A stretch of 64,000 bases of DNA from positions 186,001 to 250,000 of the forward strand of contig CBDBUX010000001.1 of the NCBI GenBank assembly GCA_965212205.1. The letters run 5' to 3'. A program made the translations under genes and the position numbers. Within the stretch, counting starts at the first letter, position 1; each line of letters opens with the position of its first letter. Shown here piece after piece: positions 33,535 through 43,895 of this stretch. The notes under the pieces are model-generated. The model worked only from the letters and a program-made list of their open reading frames with translations, was not told where the DNA came from and searched no databases. The DNA is from JAHEJJ01 sp965212205. Lineage in GTDB: Bacteria > Bacteroidota > Bacteroidia > Flavobacteriales > Flavobacteriaceae.

Positions 33535-36500
33535 TAAAATACTCCTTTACCCTCTGTTGATATATTCTGTGCAAAGGTAGTGCTTGCCTATTTAATATTT
33601 CAACATCTTTATTCAAATCCCGGAGTATATCGGGTTTAGTTGTAATGGGGTTGTAAAACCCTTCTTTATTAGACTTGCTTTTTCGTTCTTCCTTTTTCCC
33701 CTGGCTCATAGCAGCATTTTCCAGTCTCATCAGTTGATGCTGAATGGCATTGGCTCTGTTGATCGTTTTTTCCGTTATTCCATTTCGCAAGAGATCGTTC
33801 TCAAAGTCTTCCATTTGCTGTAACAACTTCTTTGTTAGCTGTTTATCTCTGGTTCGCAACATGTTTTCAAGCTGTTTTTCAAGCATTTCCCGCAGCTGCT
33901 GTTGTTCTTTGTAAATCTCATAGAGCTCTTCCATGCTTTCTTCAGTTCCATTGCTGCTACCCTTGCCCTGACTACCTTCTTTTACACCTTCTCCCTGGCC
34001 CTTCTCACCATCGCCCTGCTGTCCTTCTTTGCCGGTTCCCGGCTCTCCATCTTTTCCTTCTTTGGACCCTTCTCCGGATTTATCTCCTTCTCCACTATCG
34101 GGTTCGCCTTTCGAACCCTGTTTTCCCATACCTTCCATTTTGCCCATACGCTCGCCTAATTCCTGCTGCCCTTTTATTATATCCGGAAGTTGAAAATCCT
34201 CACCCTGACCGCCAGAACCTGCACCTGCCGCCATGCTCTGTTGCATATTATCCAAAATATTGGCCAGAAAGTCAGCAAGATTATTTGCAGAAGTAAGAAC
34301 ATATTGCTGATAAGATACTCCCTGGTATATTCTTCCTTCTACTATACTCTCCACAGACTTGTCAATATTGTAATACACCTCGCCGATCTGTTCATTGACA
34401 AACTCAGATAATTCTGCACGGCGTAATGAAAGTGAAAAAAGACTATCGTCTACATGCTCGAACAAGTTTCTTAGATCTTGCTGCTCCTTTACGACACTAG
34501 AAAAATGCGACATGTCTAAATCCTGTCCCTCGAGTTGATCGAACAAGGCTTCCTGATTAAATGAAAAAGTGATCAGATTGTCCAGAATCTGTCTCAACAT
34601 TTCCGCATCTTCAGATATCGTAGATCCTCCAGAAGAACCGGCGCTGGATGCCTTGAGTTCCTCACTCATCTGCTTGATCTTTTCCGCTGCAGACTTTTGT
34701 TTCTTTCCGGCCCCTGTTTGGCTGTTTTCTGTTTCTTCTTTTTCGGGCTCCTCTTTTTCTTTCTTAAGCTCTTCCACCGCCTCTTTCTGATCGCTTTTCG
34801 CCCCTTCCTCCAATGCTTTGTCTATATCAAGCTCCAATGGCTTTTGCAGTTTTTGATTGTCTTTGTTAAGTTCATTTAACTCCTTGGTTAAGGCATCGAA
34901 TTCCTTAATGAGCTCTTCCTGCGACTCGAGATTAGTACTGTCTTTTTTATCCTGTGAAAGTGATTCCTGCATTTCAGCCATCTTCTCCAGTTCACGCGCC
35001 AATTGTGATGCTTTTTCAGTTACATAATACCGTTTGGTCAGTTCCAGGAGTTGTTCCAGGTTTCTTTCACTGTTTTTCTGGCTTTTAGCGAGTTCTTCCA
35101 AGCGTTTGGTTAACTCCTCTTTCTCGAGCTTATCTGCAATTTTATTGAGTTCCTCTAACAACTTCTCATTCTTGCGTGCTTCGAGCTCCTGCCTTTCCAG
35201 TCGTTCCTGAAGCAATTTGCTAAGCTGTTCATCCTTTTCACCCTGTTCCAGGTTTTCTTTTAGTTGACGACTAAACTTTTGCATCATCTGTTCTTGCCGC
35301 TCTTGCTTGTCGAGAAATTCCCTGATCTTATTTTGATCGTTAAAGCTTAGATTGTTCTTTTCCTTTTGATCACGATTTATCTCTTCTAAGGCCTCCTCCT
35401 GTTCTTTTAAACCGTCTAGCGATTTATCCAGGTCCTCTAGAATTGATTTTTGAATATTTAGTTGTTTGTTATTTAGTTCGTTCTCGTTGAGTACCCGTGT
35501 TCTAAATAATTGGCTTTTCACTTTTTTACCCCCTCTAATCGCATCATTATCCGTAACCTCGAAAAAATACTCGTATTCCTCGCCCTGCTCCAGTTGAAGC
35601 CCGCTTGGAAACGTATAATAAAACTGCTTAAAGTTGGTAAATGGCCTGTCTAATAAAATTACCTGACGCTCCTCCTCTTTATCTATGGGGTAACAGATCA
35701 GTTTAAGGGAGACCAACTGATAATCATCTGCCGTTTCTCCACTGTAATAACGTAGATTAGGGTTGATAGAATCGATAACCTCCCTGGCTTTAATGGATGG
35801 TAGATTGTCTCTTATCACCTTAAACCTGTAATTCAGTTTTTCAAACGCCCGAGCATTTTTGTTGGATGTCGCAAGCTGATACTCCAGGTTATTGTAGACA
35901 GTACGCCTCAAAGAAAACAGCTCTTTATTCTTTTCGAATACCTGGGCACTATCGATGGTGATCAATTGGATTTCTTCGGTATTCAGACCGGATATTTCCC
36001 AGCTAACCCGGGTTCCCTCGGGAAAAGTGGCATTGCCTGTACTGCTGAGTGTCTCTGAGGCTTTATTCACATAGGATGGATATTTAAGAACAAGTCTAAA
36101 GTCTTGTATTACAGGCACTTGTAAAGCCTCAAGCCGATATGTCCTCGATCGGTATCCATTGGCTTCGAAATAAAACTCAGCGTCGCTCAAAGGGGGAGAA
36201 AAAGTATGTTGAAAGACGCCATCGCTATTCTGCATTAGAAATGACCGCTGATCGATTACGATCCGTATCTCTTCTGGTTTAATCTTTCCCTCGGTCGCTA
36301 CTTTAACGGTCACTTCTTCCGTTTCAAGTGCGCTTAAATTACCTGCAATTACCCTAAACTGGAAAGGCGCGGGAGGTTCATAGGCCACATCGTAATTAAC
36401 CACCCGATCATAGGTGCCCAGGAATGAGTTAAGGTTGCCGCTAATGCCAATGACCAGAAAAAGAACAAGGGGTATAAGCAGGTATTTGGCATACTTCAGG

Positions 36501-36946
36501 CTTTCTTTAAAGTCGATAGCCTGTCTAAAAGGGATGCGACCCAATTCGGAAGAACGTTGTTCTATACTGGCCAGCAACAATTCAGATTTATTTCTGTCAT
36601 CCGCTAATTCCAATAGATTAAAGAGCTTATCGCTTACCTGAGTAAAGTGTTTTCCAATAATTCTGGAGGCGTCCTTATCGGTTATCCCCTCTTTGACTCT
36701 GAACAAATAGAATATCGGAATTACAATAAAGCGGACTAGCAGGAAAAGTTCTATCAGCAGAAAACTAACCAACAAGGCCAATCGGCCAACAGAATTAAGC
36801 CATAGGAAATATTCCACCGAGAGGGTGACCAGGAAAAACAGAACCCCCAGGGCCAGAAAAAGAATTATCCCCTTGATCAAGACCTTGGTATAGTACTTCC
36901 TGGTAAACCGAAGTAGCTTGTCTACTATGTGATCATATGCTGTCAA
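33521..36946 (-). CDS. DUF4175-family membrane protein
   Basis: A 1,141-residue protein. Two hydrophobic segments occur near residues 25-48 and 55-77, and a third near 153-168. A large beta-rich extracytoplasmic region follows to about residue 480. The second half (about 490-1100) is a very long Glu/Lys/Gln-rich coiled coil, interrupted around 965-1030 by a low-complexity Gly/Glu/Lys tract. I recognise it as DUF4175, common in Bacteroidota; its function is not established. It begins the operon with ybeY and mnmG and overlaps ybeY by 14 bp. The coiled coil and membrane segments suggest a structural envelope role, which is inference. Confidence 0.87.
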   Translation of the reverse strand: MTAYDHIVDKLLRFTRKYYTKVLIKGIILFLALGVLFFLVTLSVEYFLWLNSVGRLALLVSFLLIELFLLVRFIVIPIFYLFRVKEGITDKDASRIIGKHFTQVSDKLFNLLELADDRNKSELLLASIEQRSSELGRIPFRQAIDFKESLKYAKYLLIPLVLFLVIGISGNLNSFLGTYDRVVNYDVAYEPPAPFQFRVIAGNLSALETEEVTVKVATEGKIKPEEIRIVIDQRSFLMQNSDGVFQHTFSPPLSDAEFYFEANGYRSRTYRLEALQVPVIQDFRLVLKYPSYVNKASETLSSTGNATFPEGTRVSWEISGLNTEEIQLITIDSAQVFEKNKELFSLRRTVYNNLEYQLATSNKNARAFEKLNYRFKVIRDNLPSIKAREVIDSINPNLRYYSGETADDYQLVSLKLICYPIDKEEERQVILLDRPFTNFKQFYYTFPSGLQLEQGEEYEYFFEVTDNDAIRGGKKVKSQLFRTRVLNENELNNKQLNIQKSILEDLDKSLDGLKEQEEALEEINRDQKEKNNLSFNDQNKIREFLDKQERQEQMMQKFSRQLKENLEQGEKDEQLSKLLQERLERQELEARKNEKLLEELNKIADKLEKEELTKRLEELAKSQKNSERNLEQLLELTKRYYVTEKASQLARELEKMAEMQESLSQDKKDSTNLESQEELIKEFDALTKELNELNKDNQKLQKPLELDIDKALEEGAKSDQKEAVEELKKEKEEPEKEETENSQTGAGKKQKSAAEKIKQMSEELKASSAGSSGGSTISEDAEMLRQILDNLITFSFNQEALFDQLEGQDLDMSHFSSVVKEQQDLRNLFEHVDDSLFSLSLRRAELSEFVNEQIGEVYYNIDKSVESIVEGRIYQGVSYQQYVLTSANNLADFLANILDNMQQSMAAGAGSGGQGEDFQLPDIIKGQQELGERMGKMEGMGKQGSKGEPDSGEGDKSGEGSKEGKDGEPGTGKEGQQGDGEKGQGEGVKEGSQGKGSSNGTEESMEELYEIYKEQQQLREMLEKQLENMLRTRDKQLTKKLLQQMEDFENDLLRNGITEKTINRANAIQHQLMRLENAAMSQGKKEERKSKSNKEGFYNPITTKPDILRDLNKDVEILNRQALPLHRIYQQRVKEYFNAKD

Positions 36947-37050
36947 CAGTGTGTAATTGTAAAAGCAAGATACCCGATAGTTCAGAGAATTATTTCAAAA
37001 TATTGTTAAAAGAGGGCCTCTTCGTGCATAATTTTGGATGATCGGGTGCC

Positions 37051-37081
37051 TTTGGGTTTCGATATCTACCTAGTATCTTTG
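37051..37081 (+). promoter_or_regulatory. Promoter of gltX with both Bacteroidota elements
   Basis: TTTG at 37051-37054 and TATCTTTG at 37074-37081 are separated by 19 bp, the spacing expected for the Bacteroidota -33/-7 promoter. The ATG of gltX is at 37100, so the leader is about 10 nt. This is the clearest promoter in the window. Confidence 0.72.
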
Positions 37082-37099
37082 CGTTCTAATATTTACCAA

Positions 37100-38599
37100 A
37101 TGCCAGAAAAAGTGAGGGTTCGTTTTGCCCCTAGCCCAACCGGGCCTCTTCATATCGGGGGTGTTCGTACTGCCTTGTACAATTATCTCTTTGCGCGCAA
37201 GCACAAGGGTTCTTTTATTTTAAGAATAGAAGATACCGATCGAAACAGGTTTGTAGAAGGCGCCGAAGAATATATTACCGAAGCGCTTCAATGGTGCGGT
37301 ATTCCATATGATGAAGGTCCTGGTAATGATACCAAATTTGGACCATACCGACAGAGTGAGCGGGGACATCTTTATGGGAAATATGCAGATCAACTGGTAG
37401 ATTCCGGCAAAGCTTATTATGCTTTTGATACGCCGGAGGAGCTGCAACAGTATCGCAGTGAACAGGAGGCTCAGGGCAATACTTTTATATATAATTGGCG
37501 CAACCGTACGGGCCTCAAAAACTCCTTATCGATTCCGCAGAAGGAAGTAACAGAGCTCATATCTTCTGGTACCCCATTTGTAATCCGTTATAAAATGCCG
37601 GAAGATCAGAAAATGCAATTGTCCGATATTGTTAGAGGTCAAATAGAAATTGATACCGCGACCTTAGATGATAAGATCCTGTTTAAAAGCGATGGGATGC
37701 CTACGTACCATCTGGCAAACGTAGTTGATGATCACCTTATGGAGATCACTCATGTTATCAGGGGCGAAGAATGGCTGCCCTCACTCGCCCTTCACTATCA
37801 ACTCTATGAGGCGCTGGGTTGGGAAAAACCAGCATTTGCACATTTGCCGTTGATCCTTAAACCCACTGGGAAAGGTAAACTAAGCAAGCGGGATGGAGAA
37901 AAATTAGGATTCCCAATTTTCCCTTTAAGCTGGGAGGAGTCCATCGGATACAGGGAGGCTGGCTATTATCCTGAAGCGGTCGTAAATTTTCTGGCCCTGT
38001 TAGGTTGGAACCCCGGCGATGATCAGGAAATATTATCCCTGGAGGAATTAGTCGACTTATTTAGCCTGGATCGTGTTCATAAAGCCGGAGCGCGTTTTGA
38101 TCCTGATAAAACCAAATGGTATAATCATTATTATTTACAGCAAAGATCTGAATTTGAATTGGTTAGCGATCTTAAAAAACATACAGATCTCGCGTTGAGT
38201 GCATTTTCTGATGACTATCTCCAAAAGGTAGTTGGGCTTTTAAAAGAACGAGCTGATTTTGCGCTGGACATATGGACTCAAGGTCACTATTTTTTCTCAG
38301 CTCCAGAGGAATACAACGAGAAGGCTGCTAAAAAACAATGGAAGGACGATACGGCAGATCTGATGCGAGAACTGATAGATCATCTCCAGCCTATCGAAGA
38401 TTATAACGCATCGGTCACTGAAAATGCAGTTAAATCATGGATCGAGCAAAAAGACGTTGGATTTGGCAGAATAATGGCTCCCCTCAGGCTGGCCCTGGTA
38501 GGAGATCTTAAAGGCCCGGGGGTGTTCGATATCATGGAGCTTCTTGGAAAGCAAGAGAGCCTGGCCCGGATAGAAAAGGCTATACAGCGATTATCGTAG
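37100..38599 (+). CDS. gltX: Glutamyl-tRNA synthetase
   Basis: A 499-residue class I aminoacyl-tRNA synthetase charging tRNA-Glu. The N-terminus MPEKVRVRFAPSPTGPLHIG carries the HIGH-type motif (HIGG at 18-21), and the KMSKS equivalent is KLSKR near 260-264. LRIEDTD is the conserved Glu-specific motif. The frame is open 22 codons further upstream, but these overlap the promoter, so the Met at 37100 is the start. Divergent from DUF4175. Confidence 0.97.
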   Translation: MPEKVRVRFAPSPTGPLHIGGVRTALYNYLFARKHKGSFILRIEDTDRNRFVEGAEEYITEALQWCGIPYDEGPGNDTKFGPYRQSERGHLYGKYADQLVDSGKAYYAFDTPEELQQYRSEQEAQGNTFIYNWRNRTGLKNSLSIPQKEVTELISSGTPFVIRYKMPEDQKMQLSDIVRGQIEIDTATLDDKILFKSDGMPTYHLANVVDDHLMEITHVIRGEEWLPSLALHYQLYEALGWEKPAFAHLPLILKPTGKGKLSKRDGEKLGFPIFPLSWEESIGYREAGYYPEAVVNFLALLGWNPGDDQEILSLEELVDLFSLDRVHKAGARFDPDKTKWYNHYYLQQRSEFELVSDLKKHTDLALSAFSDDYLQKVVGLLKERADFALDIWTQGHYFFSAPEEYNEKAAKKQWKDDTADLMRELIDHLQPIEDYNASVTENAVKSWIEQKDVGFGRIMAPLRLALVGDLKGPGVFDIMELLGKQESLARIEKAIQRLS

Positions 38600-38704
38600 A
38601 TTCGATTTACCAGGTATCCGTTCTGTTATAGTATGTAACAAAATTGCAGAATCCCGACCAATAAGATGTCTTGATTCTTTTATAACTAACTTAAATTCTA
38701 CACG

Positions 38705-39640
38705 ATGAGCGATTTTTTCCTTTTTCCTATTATTTTCTTTTCCCTGATCATTCTGATCTCTTCTTTCTTTGTGGTAAAACAGCAAACCGCTGCTGTAATA
38801 GAGCGTTTCGGTAGGTTTCAAAGTATCCGAAATTCAGGGCTCCAGATGAAAATTCCGCTTGTTGACAGAATTTCGGGGCGTTTAAGTCTTAAAATCCAAC
38901 AATTAGATGTAATTGTTGAGACCAAAACACTCGATGATGTGTTTGTAAAACTCAAGGTTTCAGTGCAATATGTGGTCATCAGAAACAAAGTCTATGAAGC
39001 CTTCTATAAACTCGAATATCCACACGACCAGATCACTTCTTATGTTTTCGATGTGGTCCGTGCCGAAGTACCAAAAATGAAATTGGATGATGTCTTTGTA
39101 AAAAAAGACGACATTGCCATCGCCGTTAAGACCGAATTACAAGATGCGATGCTCGATTACGGTTATGACATTATCAAAACACTGGTAACGGACATTGATC
39201 CCGATGCTCAGGTAAAATCTGCGATGAACCGGATCAATGCTTCGGAGCGAGAAAAGATCGCCGCACAGTTCGAGGGAGATGCAGCGAGGATCCTGATCGT
39301 TGAAAAGGCAAAAGCCGAGGCAGAAAGTAAAAGATTACAAGGGCAGGGGATCGCCGATCAGAGAAGAGAGATTGCCCGGGGCCTTGAAGAATCTGTGGAG
39401 GTGCTAAATAAAGTGGGCATTAATTCCCAGGAGGCCTCGGCACTCATTGTGGTTACCCAGCATTATGATACCCTGCAGGCTATTGGGGAAGAAACCAATA
39501 CCAATCTCATATTATTGCCCAATTCACCCCAGGCGGGTAGTGATATGCTCAACAATATGGTAGCCTCCTTTACGGCAAGTAATCAGATAGGAGAGGCGAT
39601 GAAGCGCCAAAGCCAGAAAGGAAATAAAGATACTGATTAG
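38705..39640 (+). CDS. SPFH/band 7 (stomatin-like) membrane protein
   Basis: A 311-residue protein: one N-terminal membrane helix (about 4-25), an SPFH domain from about 30 to 200 (VVKQQTAAVIERFGRFQ, QMKIPLVDRI, VFDVVRAEVPKMKLDDVF, LVTDIDPD), and a C-terminal coiled coil rich in Ala/Glu/Lys (EKAKAEAESKRLQGQG). Stomatin-like proteins form oligomeric membrane scaffolds that influence protease or lipid domain behaviour. It stands between gltX and the convergent glnS, 12 bp from the latter, without an evident functional link. No NfeD partner is adjacent. Confidence 0.93.
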   Translation: MSDFFLFPIIFFSLIILISSFFVVKQQTAAVIERFGRFQSIRNSGLQMKIPLVDRISGRLSLKIQQLDVIVETKTLDDVFVKLKVSVQYVVIRNKVYEAFYKLEYPHDQITSYVFDVVRAEVPKMKLDDVFVKKDDIAIAVKTELQDAMLDYGYDIIKTLVTDIDPDAQVKSAMNRINASEREKIAAQFEGDAARILIVEKAKAEAESKRLQGQGIADQRREIARGLEESVEVLNKVGINSQEASALIVVTQHYDTLQAIGEETNTNLILLPNSPQAGSDMLNNMVASFTASNQIGEAMKRQSQKGNKDTD

Positions 39641-39652
39641 TATTATTTAAGA

Positions 39653-41341
39653 TTAAGACTTTTTCTGCTCGATCTTTGCCCAGGTGTCTCTGAGCGTTAC
39701 CGCACGGTTAAATACCAGCTGATTGGAATTACTATCAGGGTCTACGCAGAAATAGCCCAGTCGTTGAAATTGATATCGATCGCCGGGCTGTGCCTCGCCA
39801 AGACTGGGTTCTACCTGGCCCGTAAGGATTTCCAGTGAATCTCTGTTTAGAAATTCCATAAAATCCCGGTCTTTATATCCATCCGGGTTTTCATCGGTAA
39901 AAAGTCGGTCGTATAGTCGAACTTCAGCTTCCAAGGCATGTGGTACAGAAACCCAGTGCAGCGTACCTTTTACTTTCCGCATACTCTCCTCGGTACCACT
40001 ACCACTTCTACTTTTTGGATCATAAGTGCAATGGATTTCTGTTACTTGGCCTTTTTCATCTTTTATGCAGCTTTCGGCCTTGATGATATATGCGCTTTTA
40101 AGGCGGACCTCCCCGCCGAGTTTAAGCCTGAAAAACTTGCGATTAGCCTCTTCTCTGAAATCATTGGCCTCTATATAAAGCTCCCTTGAAAAAGGCACTT
40201 TTCTAACTCCTGCCTCCGGATCCTCCGGATTGTTTTCGGTTTCCAGCCATTCTTCCTCACCTTCCGGATAATTAGTGATCACAATTTTTACAGGCTGCAA
40301 TACGGCCATTACTCTGGGTGCAATTTTATTCAGGTGCTCTCGTATGTGAAATTCCAATAAAGAAACATCCACGATATTCTCTCGTTTGGCAATGCCGATG
40401 GTTTCAGCAAAATTCCTGATCGATTCAGGAGTATATCCTCTTCTGCGGAGTCCGGAGATCGTAGGCATTCTGGGGTCGTCCCAACCAGAGACCACTCCGT
40501 CTTCAACCAATTGCAAAAGCTTCCGCTTGCTAACCACGGTATGGCTGAGATTTCTTCTGGCAAACTCGCGCTGTTTAGGTCTTAACCTGGCCGGTTCAAC
40601 CAAATTGTCAAGAAACCAATCATACAATTCCCTGTGTGGTGCAAATTCGAGCGTGCAAAGCGAATGAGACACCTGTTCTATATAATCGCTCTCCCCATGG
40701 GTCCAGTCGTACATCGGATAAATACACCAATCGGTATTTGTTCGATGATGGGCCTTGTGCAATATGCGATACATGATGGGGTCGCGCATCAGCATATTGG
40801 GTGAGGTCATATCAATTTTTGCCCTAAGTACATGGGTTCCTTCTTCATAGTCTCCATTTTTCATTCCTTCGAACAGGGCCAGATTTTCTTCAACACCTCG
40901 ATTTCTATAAGGGCTCTCAGTTCCAGCCTCAGTTGGTGTGCCTTTTTGTATAGCCATATCTTCCGAGGATTGGCTATCTATATAGGCCTTTCCGCTTTTG
41001 ATCAGTAAAACCGCCCAGTCGTAAAGTTGTTGGAAGTAGTCAGAAGCATAACACTCTGTTTCCCAGGTATATCCGAGCCATTCTACGTCTTTCTTTATGG
41101 CATCAACATATTCCTGCTCCTCCTTGGTAGGGTTGGTATCGTCGAAACGTAGATTCACAGGAGCATCATAGCGCAGTCCTAGTCCGAAATTCAGACAAAT
41201 AGAACTCGCATGTCCTATGTGGAGGTAGCCATTGGGCTCAGGGGGAAAGCGAAACCGCAGTTGATTCCTGGGCATGCCCTTGGCAAGATCCTCTTCAACG
41301 ATATGCTCAATAAAATTAAGCGATCTGGCGGGGTTACTCAT
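39653..41341 (-). CDS. glnS: Glutaminyl-tRNA synthetase
   Basis: A 562-residue class I synthetase charging tRNA-Gln directly. The HIGH motif is in PNGYLHIGHASS (residues 41-44) and the KMSKS-type loop is VVSKRK about residue 270. RFDDTNP and WCIYPMYDWTHGESD are GlnRS-specific, and the C-terminal anticodon-binding beta-barrels are complete. Together with gltX it indicates direct Gln-tRNA formation. A TACATTTG box lies about 20 bp before the ATG. Confidence 0.97.
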   Translation of the reverse strand: MSNPARSLNFIEHIVEEDLAKGMPRNQLRFRFPPEPNGYLHIGHASSICLNFGLGLRYDAPVNLRFDDTNPTKEEQEYVDAIKKDVEWLGYTWETECYASDYFQQLYDWAVLLIKSGKAYIDSQSSEDMAIQKGTPTEAGTESPYRNRGVEENLALFEGMKNGDYEEGTHVLRAKIDMTSPNMLMRDPIMYRILHKAHHRTNTDWCIYPMYDWTHGESDYIEQVSHSLCTLEFAPHRELYDWFLDNLVEPARLRPKQREFARRNLSHTVVSKRKLLQLVEDGVVSGWDDPRMPTISGLRRRGYTPESIRNFAETIGIAKRENIVDVSLLEFHIREHLNKIAPRVMAVLQPVKIVITNYPEGEEEWLETENNPEDPEAGVRKVPFSRELYIEANDFREEANRKFFRLKLGGEVRLKSAYIIKAESCIKDEKGQVTEIHCTYDPKSRSGSGTEESMRKVKGTLHWVSVPHALEAEVRLYDRLFTDENPDGYKDRDFMEFLNRDSLEILTGQVEPSLGEAQPGDRYQFQRLGYFCVDPDSNSNQLVFNRAVTLRDTWAKIEQKKS

Positions 41342-41359
41342 CGTGCATTTTTAGAGGCA

Positions 41360-41367
41360 CAAATGTA
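41360..41367 (-). promoter_or_regulatory. Candidate -7 element of glnS
   Basis: On the minus strand this reads TACATTTG, fitting TAnnTTTG, about 19 bp before the glnS ATG at 41341. Confidence 0.5.
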
Positions 41368-41624
41368 GGAAAAATGCAGGTATCGGGCCTTATAAAACAA
41401 GCTCACCATGCAATAAATGCGTTTCACAACATATTTAATCAGTACCACAACATTAAATTCCTCGCGCGGTAATTATATGTCATATTTGTTGTTAAGTACT
41501 AGGATCAGCGCAAATAGAACCTAGTGATCAATAAAACAATTGCCAAAAAACAGAGCCATACGGTTGATCCGCACCCAAATCTAGTAAACGGTAAAACTGT
41601 AGTTCCCCAAAACTACATCTACTT
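41368..41624 (+). other. Intergenic region upstream of the type IX secretion locus
   Basis: The spacer contains no gene. CATATTTG at 41481-41488 is one base from TAnnTTTG and could be the promoter of the surface-protein operon, with a leader of about 130 nt. No terminator hairpin or repeat was recognised. Confidence 0.35.
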
Positions 41625-43886
41625 ATGAGACCAAAACTATCTTTCTTTCAAAAATTGATTTTTTGTGTTTTCGTGCTGTTGGGAACATACGGAATTCAGG
41701 CACAAATTCTCAATGCTCCCGCTCCAGCACCAAATCAGACACCTCCCGTGGGAAGTTCCCCCTGGACACAAGCTTGCGCTTCGGACAGTTTTAACGATTT
41801 CTGGGTAAATTTCACCTGGAGTCCTCCCCTGGTTAATCCGGGTAACGAATTCATCTTAGAACTTTCAGATGCCAGTGGCAGCTTTTCAAGCCCTGTTGAA
41901 CTGGCCCGAGACGCTACTAAGAATACCAACTTTGATTTCTTCTTTCAGTTTGCCATCCCCAACAACACTCGTGGGGAAGGATACAGAATGAGGGTAAGAA
42001 GCACCGATCCGGCCATAACCGGGCCCAGTTCTTCACCCTATCCCATGTACTACATCGATGTTAACTCGGCCATTACCATTCGTCCTTCCGGACAAGCCGA
42101 TTTCGGTGATGGAACTGCAGAGGTCTGTGATGGAAATTCCATCTCTCTCGAAGTATACAATCTGCCAAATGCGGGTACCTATCAATACAATTGGTACCGA
42201 AGTGGTACGCCGCTAGCAGACAAAACTTCGTCAATTACCGTGAGTCAGGCGGGTATGTATATAGCCGAGATCGACTATGGTTCTTGTTCTGGTTCCGGAA
42301 ATACCTTATCAAATATTATAGACGTTACCACCGGCAGCAGCCTTGGTATTGCAATCAATCCGCCGGCTAAGACCGATTTATGTACTGGTGAAACTGTTGA
42401 TCTGATCGCAAATATCGTAGGTATGGGTCTTACCTATACATGGTTTAAAGACGGGGTTGCCATTACAAGTCCGACTGTTGATGACGATACTTATACAGTA
42501 GATGCATCCTCCCCGGGCTTTGAAGGAGACTATCAGGTAGAGATCTTTGGCACCGGTGCTTGTGTAGAGCGTTCGGCTGCCGTGACCATTACCAATGCAG
42601 GTAACTTTACGGTTACCCGGGACAATCCTGCTAATGTAGTTGTCTTGCCAGGGCAAACAGAAGTTTTAAGTGTTAGCACCGATGCTTCCTCGCCCAATTT
42701 TCAATGGTACAGAGACGGCTCGCCAGTGAGCGGTGCTACCACCAATAGTATTACTGTAGATGAAACTGAAACCGGAAATTATTTTTGCAGGGTTTCTCTG
42801 AGCGGTGGGGCATGTGCCTCCACATCCATTGATTCGGATGCCACTACCGTTGTGGTTCCGGCATCATTTGAAGCCATTATCGCATATAATGGTTCCTATG
42901 CCGCCTGTGCCAATACCAGCATAGTACTCGAAGTTCAAACAATCAATGCCGTTGATGGCGGTGGTGGTCGTACAGATGTAACCGCCCAAATCGCTTCTAG
43001 TTTATCCTATCAGTGGAATTTAGATGGCGGTGCAGTTAGCGGTGCTACCTCATCTTCTATCAGCCTGGCAGATATCAGTGAAAACGGTGACTATACACTC
43101 GATGCATCAATAAGTACTTACAATTTTACATCTAATACACTTCCTGTACAACTACTGACCAGTGAGGTGCTCAATATAAGCAGTACCAGCCTGATCAGCT
43201 GTAGCAGTTCCGATGATATCGTAATCAGCACTACTACAGATCTAAGTACAGAAACATATGATTGGTACAGAGACGGACAAAACCTCAACGTATCAACTCC
43301 AACATTAACAGTGACCAGCCCAGGTACATACCAATTGGTATTACAAAGAAATGGTTGTCCACTGCCTTCTAACGAAGTTGTGATCGCGCCATTAGATCCT
43401 TCATTGATCACCTTAGATCCTTCAGATACAGTGATCTTCCCTGAGGGAAGCTCCAGAACAATCACGGCCACTGGTGGTGATAGCTATCGTTGGTTTAACT
43501 CAGACAATGTCGAGATCAGCAATTCATCATCGATTACCATATCTGAAGCTGGAGATTTTACACTTATCGCCGCAATAGGAAATTGTGACGTAACAAGGAA
43601 TGTTACAGCAGAATTCCTTGACACTTTTAGGGTTCCTAATGTGATAACTGTTAACGGTGACGGAATAAACGATCTGTGGATCCTTCCGAATTCATATTCG
43701 AATAAGGACGATGTTAATGTGATCATCTATAATGAAAAGGGTGAGCAAGTGCTCAATGTAAATAACTATCAAAATAACTGGCCCCAGTCTTCAACCGCAT
43801 TCCCAAAACAAAACATGGTCTTCTATTATAAGATCAGGGATGCCGTTACCGTACTGAAGCAGGGAACCATAACCATTATTCGCTAG
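41625..43886 (+). CDS. Ig-like surface protein with gliding-associated C-terminal (type B) sorting domain
   Basis: A 753-residue secreted protein. A signal peptide (about 1-26, ending GIQAQ) is followed by a beta-rich N-terminal domain and about five Ig-like domains. These carry repeated motifs such as YNWYRSGTPLADK, YTWFKDGVAIT, FQWYRDGSPVSGA and YDWYRDGQNL, the Trp being the Ig core residue. The C-terminal 85 residues (VPNVITVNGDGINDLWILPN onward, ending KQGTITIIR) are the gliding-motility-associated domain that targets cargo through the type IX secretion system. It lies 9 bp before the PorP/SprF fusion gene and so heads the adhesin operon. Likely an exposed adhesin or accessory surface protein; ligand unknown. 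Confidence 0.85.
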   Translation: MRPKLSFFQKLIFCVFVLLGTYGIQAQILNAPAPAPNQTPPVGSSPWTQACASDSFNDFWVNFTWSPPLVNPGNEFILELSDASGSFSSPVELARDATKNTNFDFFFQFAIPNNTRGEGYRMRVRSTDPAITGPSSSPYPMYYIDVNSAITIRPSGQADFGDGTAEVCDGNSISLEVYNLPNAGTYQYNWYRSGTPLADKTSSITVSQAGMYIAEIDYGSCSGSGNTLSNIIDVTTGSSLGIAINPPAKTDLCTGETVDLIANIVGMGLTYTWFKDGVAITSPTVDDDTYTVDASSPGFEGDYQVEIFGTGACVERSAAVTITNAGNFTVTRDNPANVVVLPGQTEVLSVSTDASSPNFQWYRDGSPVSGATTNSITVDETETGNYFCRVSLSGGACASTSIDSDATTVVVPASFEAIIAYNGSYAACANTSIVLEVQTINAVDGGGGRTDVTAQIASSLSYQWNLDGGAVSGATSSSISLADISENGDYTLDASISTYNFTSNTLPVQLLTSEVLNISSTSLISCSSSDDIVISTTTDLSTETYDWYRDGQNLNVSTPTLTVTSPGTYQLVLQRNGCPLPSNEVVIAPLDPSLITLDPSDTVIFPEGSSRTITATGGDSYRWFNSDNVEISNSSSITISEAGDFTLIAAIGNCDVTRNVTAEFLDTFRVPNVITVNGDGINDLWILPNSYSNKDDVNVIIYNEKGEQVLNVNNYQNNWPQSSTAFPKQNMVFYYKIRDAVTVLKQGTITIIR

Positions 43887-43895
43887 CCAAACCAA

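Noticed and set aside
33832..34296. A 154-codon plus-strand frame opposite the DUF4175 coiled coil.
   Set aside because: It mirrors the low-complexity Glu/Lys/Gly coding of DUF4175.
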